Source: Dyadobacter sp. 50-39 (lineage in GTDB: Bacteria > Bacteroidota > Bacteroidia > Cytophagales > Spirosomataceae). From it: a DNA stretch of 64,000 nt. The stretch is from the NCBI GenBank assembly GCA_001898145.1, contig MKSR01000036.1, positions 290,898 through 354,897 on the forward strand, in the 5' to 3' direction. Positions 43,437-53,774 of this stretch are shown in pieces. Under the pieces are notes generated by a model, which worked only from the letters and a program-made list of their open reading frames with translations, was not told the DNA's origin and made no database searches. A program made the translations under genes and the position numbers. The number at the start of each line of letters is the position of its first letter. Positions within the stretch are counted from its first letter, which is position 1.

Positions 43437-46400
43437 TTGTCGTTATTTAAAATCATCGGTCTGCTCGTGGGAGCACTTTTTACCTTCTGTCATGCAAATG
43501 GCAGGCAGGCAGATCATTTTTTGTTTGATATGGGAACGCCGGTTTCCAAAGTTGAAAAGGGTTTTATACGCATAACGACTTCCACAAAATATTCCAAAGA
43601 ACGCCGATATGGCTGGCTGTCGGCTCCCCGGCAGGCTTTTGATACGACCTACAACCGCATTGCCGATTCGCTTTTTCGGGATGGTGTTGCCGGCGTGGGA
43701 AGTTTGGTGTTTAAGGCGGATGTGCCGCCGGGCGAGTATTTTGTGTCGCTTACAGTAGGCTATCCCGGAGCGCGGGCAATGCCCATGGAAATTATGGTGA
43801 ATGACAGCGTTCTGGCAACGATCACAGTTCCCTGGTATCGACTTCCATACCGCTCTGTCCGCAGCAAAGTGATGATTGGAAAGATAGGAGCAATTGTAAA
43901 AGTAAAAGGCATCGGACCTGCCCAATTAGCGGGTATTTATAGTCTGGAAGTCAGGCCGGTAGCGGCTTGGCCCGTGAATACTTTAACTAAAGGGCCCGAC
44001 ACAGACCTAACCGAAATGACTTCCGCGGCAGTCTCATTGGAGAAAGAACTTGGCAATAATCCCGGGAATGCGGCTTTGAAAAACCGATTGTATATCTTAC
44101 AAAAGCACATCACTGCCGCTAGATTTTACGAGCAGGCAGGCTGGTCTGCGGAGGTGCGGAAAACGAGGATGAACCAGATCCAGCGCATGTATGCGGCGAT
44201 CGACCTGCTCGATCAGGTCGTGGCCGATCGGGCTTCGCCATTGTATGATAAGTCCCTGTATCTTTTGGCCAAAATACATTACTGGCTGTATAAGCAAGAC
44301 AGTGAGTTGCTCACAGAAAGTAAAGCGCCTTTGTTTTTTGGTGAACTGGCAAAAGTTTTTCCCGATCATGAGCTGATCAGCATGTACAATGGCGATCAGA
44401 TCGAGGATCCCTACGTTTCGGATGTAGATATGCAAAATGCGCCGGATTGGGCCAGGTTCCAGCACGAGGCGATGGGACGAATGCTTAAAGTGATTCATTG
44501 GTGGGTCAATGAGCGCCAGGCTCCCAATGGCGAACTGGGCGGAAAGTATGCCGATGACGTGGAAATGCTACGCTGGTGGCTGCCTGCGATCCTGGGTGCG
44601 GACGATGCAACTGCCCGCAAAGGTTACACCCGATTGGCCGATGGAATCTGGAACAGTGGGGAGCTTGTGAGGGGTTATGATAAAAAAATAGACGATGTCG
44701 AGCACGCTGCGGAGCTTTTCCGGGATTCGCACGCGGGCATGTTTCTGGTGCGCTATGGCGACCCGGCTTACGTAGAGCGTGCGATGATCAGTATGCAGAA
44801 CTTTGATAAAGTCTGGTCTGGTACGACGCATTTAGGACACAGGCATTTTAAATCGTACTATTTCTCCGCGACAGAAGCATTGGAAAATTCGCCTTACGGC
44901 GTGGACGTTCCGCTGAATGCCCGCGCACTGCTCACCGGATTATGGGCGGCGTGGTACAATCGCAATCCTACTTTGATCAGGCAATTTTCCGAGTGGGCCA
45001 GTGCATGGGTAGCCGACGCAGGAAGAACGGAGAACGGCAAACCTGCGGGCATCATTCCGCCAGCTGTCTCATTTAAAAATGAGACGATCGGAGGTGATTC
45101 TAAGAAATGGTACGATCCCGGACTCCGATACAATTATTACCAATGGGATCATCTGGGGCACATCGCAGAGCTTTACAGTTTCCTGAATGGAATGCATGAC
45201 CTGACCGGCGATAAGTCCTTTCTTAATCCGATAAACAAGGTGGCGGAATTGATGAGAAGCCGGGATGAAGAAATGGAAACAGCCCAGCCCGGCTCGTTGA
45301 AATGGGTAGAACAAACACTGACGGCCGGGGGCGACGATAGAACAGCCGGGGCAAATCCGTTTGGCAACCTATTTGCCATGACTGCCAAATTGGGCGGTGA
45401 TAAGCAGTATAACCAACTGATCAGCCAATATGCCTCGCCTTATAATAAGTACCAGCTAACCGGCCAGGTGAAGGAGTTGCTTGGTGGTTTTGACCAGATC
45501 CTGAATTCTCTCCGCTATAATTTCCCGCTGCTAACCAGCGAAGCAAAATTCACCGACCGGGTGTATGTGCGGGGAAGCGACCTGCTGACGGGGATGTACA
45601 CAGGCCATTTCGGAAGGGGATTTGAGTATCCGGCATTGGTGGCAACTTGGAAAAATACAGGCAGAAATGTATCCGTATTTGTCAGAAAAGGGGATCGTTC
45701 TTCCGCGCTTGTTTCGCTTTACAATGCGGGCAATGCGAAACAGGTGGAGATGAATACCTGGATGCTGGCGCCCGGCGAGTATAGGCTGCGCATTGGAACC
45801 GATGAAAATGATGATACTGTGTCCGAAAAGCTGATTCACGAAGAATTGGTGACGATCCGGGAGCGGGTCGAGGTGATCCGGATTGAGCTTCCTGCCAAAA
45901 GTCAGGTAGTGGTCAGGATAGATTTGGAAAGGGTATTTGAGCCGAATAAAACCGCGTTACCGGATATTGCAATCGGCGCCGCCGACATACAGGTTTCGAA
46001 AAATGCAAATAAGCTCGGTGTTGAAGCTCAGGTACATAACATTGGAAATGCCCAATCAGCGAAGTCAATGGTATATCTGGCTATAAATGAATTGGTTGTT
46101 GATAGCCTAGCATTGGCACCCATTGAAGCCCCCAATGATCTGGTGCCTCGTATGCAGAAAGTTCATTTCAATTTCAATCCAAAAGCCGGTCAGAATCAGA
46201 TCACGGTTAAGGTGAAAAGTGGAGGTCAGGAACTGAATTCCAATAATAATACAGCGACGGTCCCATATGCAGATACGATCGCCAAAGTGCTGCCGGTTCT
46301 TCCATTTCCGCAGGTGGTAACGCAGGGAGTAAATCCAATGTCTTTCTTAGCTTCGGCGGATTTTAAGGCAAAAGGTTTGGACGCGGGGCAAATGCAGCGG

Positions 46401-48779
46401 TTGAAAGCGCATTGGGAGACGTTTTTGCCTGAATTGAAAGGAGTTTCTGCAAGTCAAAAACAGGTTATCGAGCTCGTTTTTCTCAAAGATATCCCTGCCA
46501 CCGACACTGCATTTTTAGCCAAATCGAAACCGTACCGCGATAGCATTGGAACAGAGGGTTACCTGCTGCGGGCACATTCAGGAAAAATAACGATCGCCGC
46601 GCATACCGAAACCGGACTTTTTTACGGATTGCAGACTTTGCGCCAGCTCACGCGCGGCGGCTGGGGGCAGGAGCTTTTTATCGCCGATTGGCCTGCATTC
46701 GCCACCAGGGTGATTTTCGACGACATCAGCCGCGGCCCGATTTCGACCATAGGTTATATCAAAAAGCAGATAGAAAGAATGGCCGAGTTGAAGATCAACT
46801 ACCTTTCTTTTTATATCGAGCACGTAGTGCAGCCGCTATCCCACCCGGATTTTGCGCCCAAAGATGGCAAGTTGACAATTGCCCAGATTAAGGAATTATC
46901 CGCTTATGCGGAGCGATTTCATATGAAACTGATTGGCGGTTTTCAGTCTTTCGGACATTTCGAGAAAATTTTGGCTTTGCCTCAATACAAATCCATGGGG
47001 GAAACCGGCTCGCTGATTTCCCCGCTCGATCCCAAGGCCAGGCAGTTTCTGCAAGATGTGATCGGGGAGCTGGCAGATGCATTTAATGCGCCCTGGTTCA
47101 ATGTGAATTGCGACGAAACTTTTGACCTGAACAAAGGAAAATCAAAAGCATACATCGATAGCATTGGCGCAGACCGGTTCTACGCCGATCACCTGAATTT
47201 TCTGTATGGGGTTTTGAAAAAACACAACAAGAAAATGATGCTATGGGGAGACGTGGCCATCCAATACGATAAAATCCCTGAAAGGCTACCCAAAGATGTG
47301 GTTTACCTCACTTGGGAATATGGCGATGCCAAAAGCTTCGATCCATGGATCAAGCCCTTTGCAAGCCGCGGGCTGGAATTTATGGTATGTCCCGGCGTGC
47401 TCAATTCGTACCGGATGTTTCCGGATATGGTAATGGCAAAGGCCAATATCAAAGGTTTTCTGGAAGCCGGAAAGTCGCAGGGCGCCACAGGCGCATTCAC
47501 GACTTTATGGGATGACGGCGGTACTTATTTGTTCTCAGCCGATTGGTATGGCGTCTATGCCGCAGCTGAAAAAAGCTGGAACCTGGCGACCAAAAATGAG
47601 GTAGGATTTGATGGCCGGTACAGTTTGGCGGCATACGGCTCTGAGAATGACAATTATGTAAAAGCCGTTTTTAAATTATTGGAATTGAGAAGCTTGCCGC
47701 TCACCTACAATATGAACGACGTCCTGTGGCAGCAGGAATTATTGCCGGAAAAAGGGCAGCCCTTGTGGCTGAACAATACCTCGGTACCACAAGCGAAAAA
47801 GATACTTGCGGAAGCGTCAAAGCTGTTGGCAAACGCGAAACCGCAATTTAATGCAGACGATATCAACACCCTCAAACATTCAATAGCGCAATACACCTTG
47901 ATGATGGATTCTCGGCAGGTATTGGCCTCGGCAGCTGAAAGTTACCGCCAGGCTTTTGAATGGAAAATAGAAAAGCCTGTGGACGCGAAAAAGCTGACTA
48001 TTCAAGCGGCGGACGCGGTGGAAGCTCTCAAAGAAAGGTATGTTGTTGTAAAAAATAATTACCGGAAAAGCTGGCTGAATGAAAACCAACCTTATTGGCT
48101 GGACGTGGTGATGGCCACTTATGACGTTAAAATCGCTGCATTGGCCGGATTGGAAGCAGAACTTGCAAAGGCTGTAAAATCTTCGGGTAAGCTGGTTTTG
48201 CCAGCTCCGGTCGAGATTGGATTTGATATCCTGGAAACGCCGCATACGTTCTTTACCTACTGGCTGCTGAGCGGGCCTTTTCCTTCGGAAAAAGAAGGTT
48301 CTGTACCTCCGTTTCTTTATTCGGAAAACAGAGAATATGACAAACCGCCTATCCCGGGAGGTATTGCGACTTACAAAGGGAAAAACTACCGCTGGCACAA
48401 ATTCGCTTCAAAAAATGGCGGAATGATAAACCTGGACGCTTATTTTGGAAAAACGGGCCCGGCTGTTGGTTACGCTTATTGTACTTTAAATGTGACCGAA
48501 AAATCCATCAGCGAGGTTTTTGTGACATCGACTCCCGGGACGCAGGTTTTTTGCGACGGGAAAATAATAGCTACGATTGCTGCAAGCGGGAAGATAGCCA
48601 CCGAGCAGAAAATACCTGTTTCCCTCGGCAAGGGTACTCACTTATTTCTTTTAAAAATACCCCAAACAACAGGCGCGCCCTGGACATTCAACATGCGGCT
48701 CAGTGACGAGCTACAGATCGTGAACACCAAACATAAATACCAGACGAATTCTAAAAACAAAACCTATGAAGTGGAATAA
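43437..48779 (+). CDS. 1780-residue multidomain secreted enzyme with helical-toroid region and GH20-like domain
   Basis: A very large exported protein. TTG 43437 gives a signal peptide (LFKIIGLLVGALFTFCHANG); no ATG is available after the upstream stop. Rough plan: residues 25-170 beta-sandwich starting FLFDMGTPVSKVEKGFIRIT, similar to carbohydrate-binding modules; 185-700 helical toroid-like region; 845-945 CARDB/Ig-like domain (ADIQVSKNANKLGVEAQVHN); 955-1070 GH20b-like domain (ETGLFYGLQTLRQL); 1085-1390 GH20-like barrel with the acidic pair in NVNCDETFDLNKG (Asp1226-Glu1227); 1600-1780 beta-rich C-terminus (HTFFTYWLLSGPFPSEKEG). GH20 enzymes use an Asp-Glu pair for hexosaminidase catalysis, though the HxGGDE context is absent. 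The fusion is unusual. It overlaps the next gene by 14 bp. Confidence 0.8.
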   Translation: MSLFKIIGLLVGALFTFCHANGRQADHFLFDMGTPVSKVEKGFIRITTSTKYSKERRYGWLSAPRQAFDTTYNRIADSLFRDGVAGVGSLVFKADVPPGEYFVSLTVGYPGARAMPMEIMVNDSVLATITVPWYRLPYRSVRSKVMIGKIGAIVKVKGIGPAQLAGIYSLEVRPVAAWPVNTLTKGPDTDLTEMTSAAVSLEKELGNNPGNAALKNRLYILQKHITAARFYEQAGWSAEVRKTRMNQIQRMYAAIDLLDQVVADRASPLYDKSLYLLAKIHYWLYKQDSELLTESKAPLFFGELAKVFPDHELISMYNGDQIEDPYVSDVDMQNAPDWARFQHEAMGRMLKVIHWWVNERQAPNGELGGKYADDVEMLRWWLPAILGADDATARKGYTRLADGIWNSGELVRGYDKKIDDVEHAAELFRDSHAGMFLVRYGDPAYVERAMISMQNFDKVWSGTTHLGHRHFKSYYFSATEALENSPYGVDVPLNARALLTGLWAAWYNRNPTLIRQFSEWASAWVADAGRTENGKPAGIIPPAVSFKNETIGGDSKKWYDPGLRYNYYQWDHLGHIAELYSFLNGMHDLTGDKSFLNPINKVAELMRSRDEEMETAQPGSLKWVEQTLTAGGDDRTAGANPFGNLFAMTAKLGGDKQYNQLISQYASPYNKYQLTGQVKELLGGFDQILNSLRYNFPLLTSEAKFTDRVYVRGSDLLTGMYTGHFGRGFEYPALVATWKNTGRNVSVFVRKGDRSSALVSLYNAGNAKQVEMNTWMLAPGEYRLRIGTDENDDTVSEKLIHEELVTIRERVEVIRIELPAKSQVVVRIDLERVFEPNKTALPDIAIGAADIQVSKNANKLGVEAQVHNIGNAQSAKSMVYLAINELVVDSLALAPIEAPNDLVPRMQKVHFNFNPKAGQNQITVKVKSGGQELNSNNNTATVPYADTIAKVLPVLPFPQVVTQGVNPMSFLASADFKAKGLDAGQMQRLKAHWETFLPELKGVSASQKQVIELVFLKDIPATDTAFLAKSKPYRDSIGTEGYLLRAHSGKITIAAHTETGLFYGLQTLRQLTRGGWGQELFIADWPAFATRVIFDDISRGPISTIGYIKKQIERMAELKINYLSFYIEHVVQPLSHPDFAPKDGKLTIAQIKELSAYAERFHMKLIGGFQSFGHFEKILALPQYKSMGETGSLISPLDPKARQFLQDVIGELADAFNAPWFNVNCDETFDLNKGKSKAYIDSIGADRFYADHLNFLYGVLKKHNKKMMLWGDVAIQYDKIPERLPKDVVYLTWEYGDAKSFDPWIKPFASRGLEFMVCPGVLNSYRMFPDMVMAKANIKGFLEAGKSQGATGAFTTLWDDGGTYLFSADWYGVYAAAEKSWNLATKNEVGFDGRYSLAAYGSENDNYVKAVFKLLELRSLPLTYNMNDVLWQQELLPEKGQPLWLNNTSVPQAKKILAEASKLLANAKPQFNADDINTLKHSIAQYTLMMDSRQVLASAAESYRQAFEWKIEKPVDAKKLTIQAADAVEALKERYVVVKNNYRKSWLNENQPYWLDVVMATYDVKIAALAGLEAELAKAVKSSGKLVLPAPVEIGFDILETPHTFFTYWLLSGPFPSEKEGSVPPFLYSENREYDKPPIPGGIATYKGKNYRWHKFASKNGGMINLDAYFGKTGPAVGYAYCTLNVTEKSISEVFVTSTPGTQVFCDGKIIATIAASGKIATEQKIPVSLGKGTHLFLLKIPQTTGAPWTFNMRLSDELQIVNTKHKYQTNSKNKTYEVE

Positions 48780-50013
48780 CCCAAATCGTTATTTGTGTGT
48801 GTTGATGCTCTTTTCGCTTTGGGCAACTGTTGCCCGGGGCCAGGCGAAAAAAGAGGATTATCTGTTGGCCGTCAACCAGATAGCCCAATACATTTCGGGC
48901 CCGATGATGGACGAGCAAGGCAGGTCGAGGTGTGATTACAATATGACCGAGGGGAAGTGGTACGAGTACGAAGTTCCCTGGCATACCGGTCAGGCTGTCA
49001 ACGCGTTGCTGGCGGCTTACAAACAAACCGGCAACAAAAAATACCTCGCCGCGGCAATCAAAGGAGGTGAGTATTGGGCAGGGTTGGAAATCAAAGATCA
49101 TCCGGTGCTCAAAGGCATGGTGAACGCGCACCATGGCGATACGATCGGGGAGGATTTTATCGTCTTTGCAACCGTTTCCGATGGTACACCTGGTATTTAC
49201 GAACTCTCGCGGGTAACCAAAAATGACAAATATGCCAAAGTCGCCACATCGGCCGCCTATTGGATGATGAAAAATATGTACGATGCTGAAAAAGGCATTT
49301 GCTACGATAATATCGATGCGAAGACCGGCGAAGTGCTCAAAGAAAACAGCCCTTTCTGGAAGAATAAAGCAGAGCAAACCTTATTCGACGTTTCCCGCCC
49401 CAATACAGAAGGCTGGCTGTTCAAAGATGCCTTCGAATTTTCCGGTGATAACAAATTCAAAGATGCTTTTATCAATCTTTGCAATAGCCTGATTGAAAAA
49501 CAGGGCCCGGAAGGGGTTTGGATGAGCTTTATGCCCAATTCGGCAGAAGCCCGCTCGTTTCACCCGCGCTTTTCATTGTGGTATGCCGAGTCGCTGATCC
49601 AGGCATTTAAACTGACCGGCGATAAAAAGTACCTGGATGCAGCTTCCCGCACGGCCGAGGTTTTCGCCAAAGCGCAGCAAAAAGACGGCACGATCTATTA
49701 CGATAACTACCTTAATGGCAGGCAGCCGGATAAAGGTTCGATTACCGGTTCGGCCGCGGCATTGGCCGGGATTGTCTGGATGCAGCTTTCCCAAAACGGC
49801 TACAAGCAATTTGACGAAAATATTGAAAAATCGGCCAGCTGGATACTGAAAAATCGCTACGCTCAGGATCATCCCGATCCAAACTTGCGCGGTGCGGTGC
49901 TCGAAACCCGCATCCGGTTCAGAAAAGGCAAAGCGTGGCTTACCAACCGCGACACCGGAAGTACTTTTGCCCTTCGCTTTCTGGTAGATTACATCGGCTA
50001 CAAATTCAAATAA
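48766..50013 (+). CDS. Secreted alpha/alpha-toroid glycosidase-like protein
   Basis: A 415-aa exported protein with a signal peptide (YLCVLMLFSLWATVARGQ) and repeated helical hairpins of the six-hairpin type (WHTGQAVNALLAAYKQTGNK, FHPRFSLWYAESLIQAFKLT, SITGSAAALAGIVWMQLSQN). An acidic/aromatic motif RCDYNMTEGKWYEYEVPWHT near residue 55 may belong to the active site. The fold occurs in unsaturated glucuronyl hydrolases (GH88/GH105) and related enzymes, but their signature motifs are not clear, so the activity is open. It starts inside the end of the preceding gene (14-bp overlap), indicating translational coupling. Confidence 0.75.
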   Translation: MKWNNPNRYLCVLMLFSLWATVARGQAKKEDYLLAVNQIAQYISGPMMDEQGRSRCDYNMTEGKWYEYEVPWHTGQAVNALLAAYKQTGNKKYLAAAIKGGEYWAGLEIKDHPVLKGMVNAHHGDTIGEDFIVFATVSDGTPGIYELSRVTKNDKYAKVATSAAYWMMKNMYDAEKGICYDNIDAKTGEVLKENSPFWKNKAEQTLFDVSRPNTEGWLFKDAFEFSGDNKFKDAFINLCNSLIEKQGPEGVWMSFMPNSAEARSFHPRFSLWYAESLIQAFKLTGDKKYLDAASRTAEVFAKAQQKDGTIYYDNYLNGRQPDKGSITGSAAALAGIVWMQLSQNGYKQFDENIEKSASWILKNRYAQDHPDPNLRGAVLETRIRFRKGKAWLTNRDTGSTFALRFLVDYIGYKFK

Positions 50014-50042
50014 ATCCTACTTATAACCGCTCTCGATTCTTT

Positions 50043-52880
50043 ATGAAAAAACTACTCACTAACTATGGTACCCTCGCGGGTATGCTGGTCGCTTTTTTGC
50101 TCTTTTTTTCCGGTTCGCCTGTTTTTGGGCAGCAAAGCCATGGCAGTGTAAAAGGGCAGGTTACGGGTGTTAACGGTGAAATTCTTCCGGGCGCTTCAGT
50201 TTTTATCAAAGGGACCAATATTGGTAGCGTTACCGATCTGGCAGGAAACTATTCCTTGGTCAACGTCCCGGCCGGAGCGCAAACTATCACCGTCAATTAC
50301 ATGGGATTTGCGCCGGATGAACAATCGGTCGGGGTTATTGCAGGCAAGACTGTTTTTGCAGACGCTAAACTGAAATCGACGGACCTGACCTTGGGCGAGG
50401 TAACTGTTACCGCATTGCTCGAAGGCCAGCGCAAGGCACTGAACCAGCAGCGGAATTCGGACAACATCAAGCAGGTTATTTCTGCGGATGTAATGGGACG
50501 TTATCCCGATCTGAACGTAGCCGAGTCATTGCAGCGTTTGCCGGGGGTTACCATCGGTAGAAACAGCAGCGGGGAAGGTGCAACGGTGCAAATGCGTGGT
50601 ACGCCGGGCAATTTTACCAACATTAACGTGAACGGCGAGCAGATCATGGGAACCCAGGAAGACGGTTCGCGGAACGCGCAATTGGACGTGATCCCGATCA
50701 ATGTGCTTTCATCGATGGAGGTAGTGAAAACGCTTACGCCCGATCTGGACGGCGATGCGATCGCAGGTGTGGTGAATATGAAGACGCCGACGGCTGCTAC
50801 CTTGAAATCCAGATTCGCAGTTGACCTAGGGGCAGGCTACAATAACCTGCGCAGCAACCTGAACGGAATTGGAAATGCTTCCTGGGGCAAACGGTTCCTG
50901 GCAAGTGAAAGCAGCCCGAACGGGAAGTTGGGCGTGATTGCGACGGGAAGTTATTTCCGTACCAAAAACGGCTACGATGAGATCAGGGCGCAGGTTTGGG
51001 AGCAGAACGACTATGGAAAAGGAGAAATTTATTTCCCTACCGATATCCGTCTGTTGTATGTGGAAAACCAGCGGACGCGGATCGGTACTTCGGCCACAGT
51101 CGATTACAATTTCAGCCCGACGACCAATATCATTGCCAATTTCATGTACAGCACCCACAATAACGAACTGACCCGTTACCGCAAACGTACCCGGATGCAG
51201 ACTGCACGGAATGTGCTGGGAGAGGACGGGGTATTTACCAATCCGAGGGGACGGGGTTATAACGAGATCAAGGCTGCGACCGAGGACAACAGCAACCTGA
51301 ATTTCAATATCCAGGGCGAAACCGTGGTAGGTAGTGTGAAGCTTGATGCAGGGGTTTTCATGAATAAATCCAAGTTTGTAAACAGGTCGGGGATATATAA
51401 CTACATCACCGGCAACATCCCGCTGTCCATTTCTGATATCAGCACCGACTATTTGTCAGCTTCCGGAACGGACTGGAAAAACGATGCTTCCCTTTATACC
51501 TACAATACCGTGGAACGCGACTGGTGGAATACCAATGGTACCAATTTTACGGCCCGCTTAAATGCAAGTGTTCCTTATCAGATGGGCAATAATTCGGCTT
51601 TTTTCAAGGCTGGTGTAAAAGTGAAACGCATGCATAACGAACGCTCCCGCCCCAACGAAACCATTGTGACAACGTATGCAGGTGATGCCGCCGCAGGAAA
51701 GCTGACCAATTTCTCGGGTTCGCCGGAAGTTTCGGATGACTTATTGGATGGAAATACCAATTTCGGATTGGGTGTGGATAAAGACAAAACGATCAATTTC
51801 CTGAATGATAACCTTGGTACTGACCTCTTTCCAATCAACGTAGGCGCAACCAGAAACAGCATCGATTCTTACTACTACGATGCCCTTGAAACCGTTTCTT
51901 CCGCCTACCTGATGAACCGGATCCAGTTCAACAAGCTGATGTTCCTGATCGGGGTCAGAATGGAAAAAACCAATGTGGATTACAAAGGGAATATCATCCA
52001 GACCGACGCCGATGGAAACTGGGCCTCGACCACGCCCAATCAGCAGACCAATGATTACCTGAAAGTACTTCCGAATGTTCAGTTCAAGTACGACATCGAC
52101 AAATCATCGCTGGTACGTGCCGCACTCACTTACGGCTACTCGCGTCCCAACTTCGTGGACCTGGTACCGGGCCGACTGATCAGCATCCTGAGCGAAACCA
52201 TCACAGACGGTAACCCACAGCTGCAACCAGCATTTTCGACCAATGTGGACCTGATGTATGAAAAATACCTGGATAACCTGGGGATTATTTCAGGAGGTTT
52301 TTTCTACAAAAAGATCAACAAGTTCCAGTATAATAGCGTGTTTGCGCTGGCCGGAAACGAATTCGAGGGAGCCGAGCGCTACACAGGTTGGAGATGGTTT
52401 AGAACCTTAAACGGGGAAAGTGCCAATGTGCTGGGTATGGAGCTGAATGTACAGGCTAACCTGACTTTCCTGCCGGGGATACTGAAAGGGATTTCGTTGA
52501 TGGCCAATTATACCTATACCCATTCGAATGCCGACGCGCAGTTCCGCAAGGATCTCCGGCTGCCCGGCCAGGCAGATCATACTGCCAACGGTTCGCTGGC
52601 TTTCACTCACAAAAAGTTCACGATCCAGGGTAACCTCAACTACAATGGAGCTTACACGGTATTGCTCGGCGACCAGGATGCGACCGACGTGATCCGTAAC
52701 CAAAGGATCCAGATCGACGCCAATGCCAGTTACCGGATCACCGACAAGATCTCCTTTTATGTGGAAGCACAAAACCTGACGAAAGCGCCGCAAACGGACT
52801 ATTTCGGGGAGCGCGAAAGAATGTACCAGAAACAGTTCTATTCTTTCTGGGGCCGTGCCGGGGTGAAGTTTAGGTTCTAA
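50043..52880 (+). CDS. TonB-dependent receptor with carboxypeptidase-like N-terminal domain
   Basis: Outer-membrane transporter, 945 aa. The ATG at 50043 starts a signal peptide (LAGMLVAFLLFFSGSPVFG); the longer frame upstream is an overlap with the previous gene. An N-terminal carboxypeptidase-regulatory-like domain (GSVKGQVTGVNGEILPGASV) and plug domain (ISADVMGRYPDLNVAESLQR, LPGVTIGRNSSGEG, LTPDLDGDAIAGVVNMKTPT) precede a large beta-barrel ending FWGRAGVKFRF. The plug motifs match the class common in Xanthomonas and Caulobacter (TIGR01782) rather than SusC, and no SusD gene follows. Likely imports an oligosaccharide released by the neighbouring enzymes. Confidence 0.92.
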   Translation: MKKLLTNYGTLAGMLVAFLLFFSGSPVFGQQSHGSVKGQVTGVNGEILPGASVFIKGTNIGSVTDLAGNYSLVNVPAGAQTITVNYMGFAPDEQSVGVIAGKTVFADAKLKSTDLTLGEVTVTALLEGQRKALNQQRNSDNIKQVISADVMGRYPDLNVAESLQRLPGVTIGRNSSGEGATVQMRGTPGNFTNINVNGEQIMGTQEDGSRNAQLDVIPINVLSSMEVVKTLTPDLDGDAIAGVVNMKTPTAATLKSRFAVDLGAGYNNLRSNLNGIGNASWGKRFLASESSPNGKLGVIATGSYFRTKNGYDEIRAQVWEQNDYGKGEIYFPTDIRLLYVENQRTRIGTSATVDYNFSPTTNIIANFMYSTHNNELTRYRKRTRMQTARNVLGEDGVFTNPRGRGYNEIKAATEDNSNLNFNIQGETVVGSVKLDAGVFMNKSKFVNRSGIYNYITGNIPLSISDISTDYLSASGTDWKNDASLYTYNTVERDWWNTNGTNFTARLNASVPYQMGNNSAFFKAGVKVKRMHNERSRPNETIVTTYAGDAAAGKLTNFSGSPEVSDDLLDGNTNFGLGVDKDKTINFLNDNLGTDLFPINVGATRNSIDSYYYDALETVSSAYLMNRIQFNKLMFLIGVRMEKTNVDYKGNIIQTDADGNWASTTPNQQTNDYLKVLPNVQFKYDIDKSSLVRAALTYGYSRPNFVDLVPGRLISILSETITDGNPQLQPAFSTNVDLMYEKYLDNLGIISGGFFYKKINKFQYNSVFALAGNEFEGAERYTGWRWFRTLNGESANVLGMELNVQANLTFLPGILKGISLMANYTYTHSNADAQFRKDLRLPGQADHTANGSLAFTHKKFTIQGNLNYNGAYTVLLGDQDATDVIRNQRIQIDANASYRITDKISFYVEAQNLTKAPQTDYFGERERMYQKQFYSFWGRAGVKFRF

Positions 52881-52925
52881 AAACAACGCTATATCAATAT
52901 CAATTAATTTAACATACTTTTTACA

Positions 52926-53723
52926 ATGCCTATTATTAAAAAAGGAACTGCTGATCAGCTGGAAATCAGGATTTTTGAAAACAGGGAACAGTTGGGTGAT
53001 GATGCCGCAAAAACGGTGGCAGACAAGATCAACGAGCTGCATCAAACGCAGGAAGTGGTGAATATCATCTTCGCTGCCGCTGCTTCCCAGAACGAATTTC
53101 TGGCCAGGCTGATCACGCTGGATATAGACTGGACACGCGTCAACGCTTTTCATATGGACGAGTATATTGGCCTTCCGGTGGGTGCACCGCAGCATTTTAG
53201 TTATTTTTTGGGTGGACAAATTTTCAACCGGGTGCCTTTTGCGAATGTGTTTATTTTGAATGGAGCTCCTGACGATACGGAAGCGGAGTGCCAGCGTTAC
53301 TCGGGATTATTAATGCAATATCCGACCGACATTACCTGCATGGGAATTGGTGAAAACACGCATTTAGCTTTCAACGATCCTTTCATTGCCGACTTTAATG
53401 ACAGCAAGCTGGTCAAAGTCGTGGAACTGCATGATGCCAGCCGGCAGCAGCAGGTTAATGAAGGCTGTTTTGATGCCTTGGCAGAAGTTCCCAAAATTGC
53501 TTTCACGCTTACCGTGCCTGCTTTACTCAAAGCAAAAGCGATTTACAGCATGGTACCGGGCCCGTCTAAGTCCCAGGCGGTATATCATACTTTGGTCGAT
53601 GAGATATCCGAGAAATATCCTTCTACCATTTTGCGTACTTTGCCCAATGCGGTTTTGTTCCTGGACCAGGCCAGCGCGGAGATGGTTCAGGAATCGGAAT
53701 TACAACCCGTTGTTTTTGAATAG
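52926..53723 (+). CDS. Glucosamine-6-phosphate deaminase-like protein (NagB family)
   Basis: A 265-aa cytoplasmic protein of the NagB/6-phosphogluconolactonase superfamily. It keeps the substrate-phosphate loop (IIFAAAASQNEFLARL), the proton-transfer Asp region (VNAFHMDEYIGLPVGAPQHF) and the C-terminal MVPGPSKSQAVYHTLVDEIS. In the active-site stretch it reads MGIGENTHLAFNDP where E. coli NagB reads GVGNDGHIAFNEP: His is kept, but the catalytic Asp141 position is Asn and Glu148 is Asp. So it may act on a different amino-sugar phosphate or be altered in activity. Lies 45 bp after the receptor gene and 51 bp before a transporter gene. Confidence 0.86.
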   Translation: MPIIKKGTADQLEIRIFENREQLGDDAAKTVADKINELHQTQEVVNIIFAAAASQNEFLARLITLDIDWTRVNAFHMDEYIGLPVGAPQHFSYFLGGQIFNRVPFANVFILNGAPDDTEAECQRYSGLLMQYPTDITCMGIGENTHLAFNDPFIADFNDSKLVKVVELHDASRQQQVNEGCFDALAEVPKIAFTLTVPALLKAKAIYSMVPGPSKSQAVYHTLVDEISEKYPSTILRTLPNAVLFLDQASAEMVQESELQPVVFE

Positions 53724-53774
53724 CCGTTTGCAATTTGGTTTTAATTAAAAAATATGCAGCCCTTTTCTTATTGA

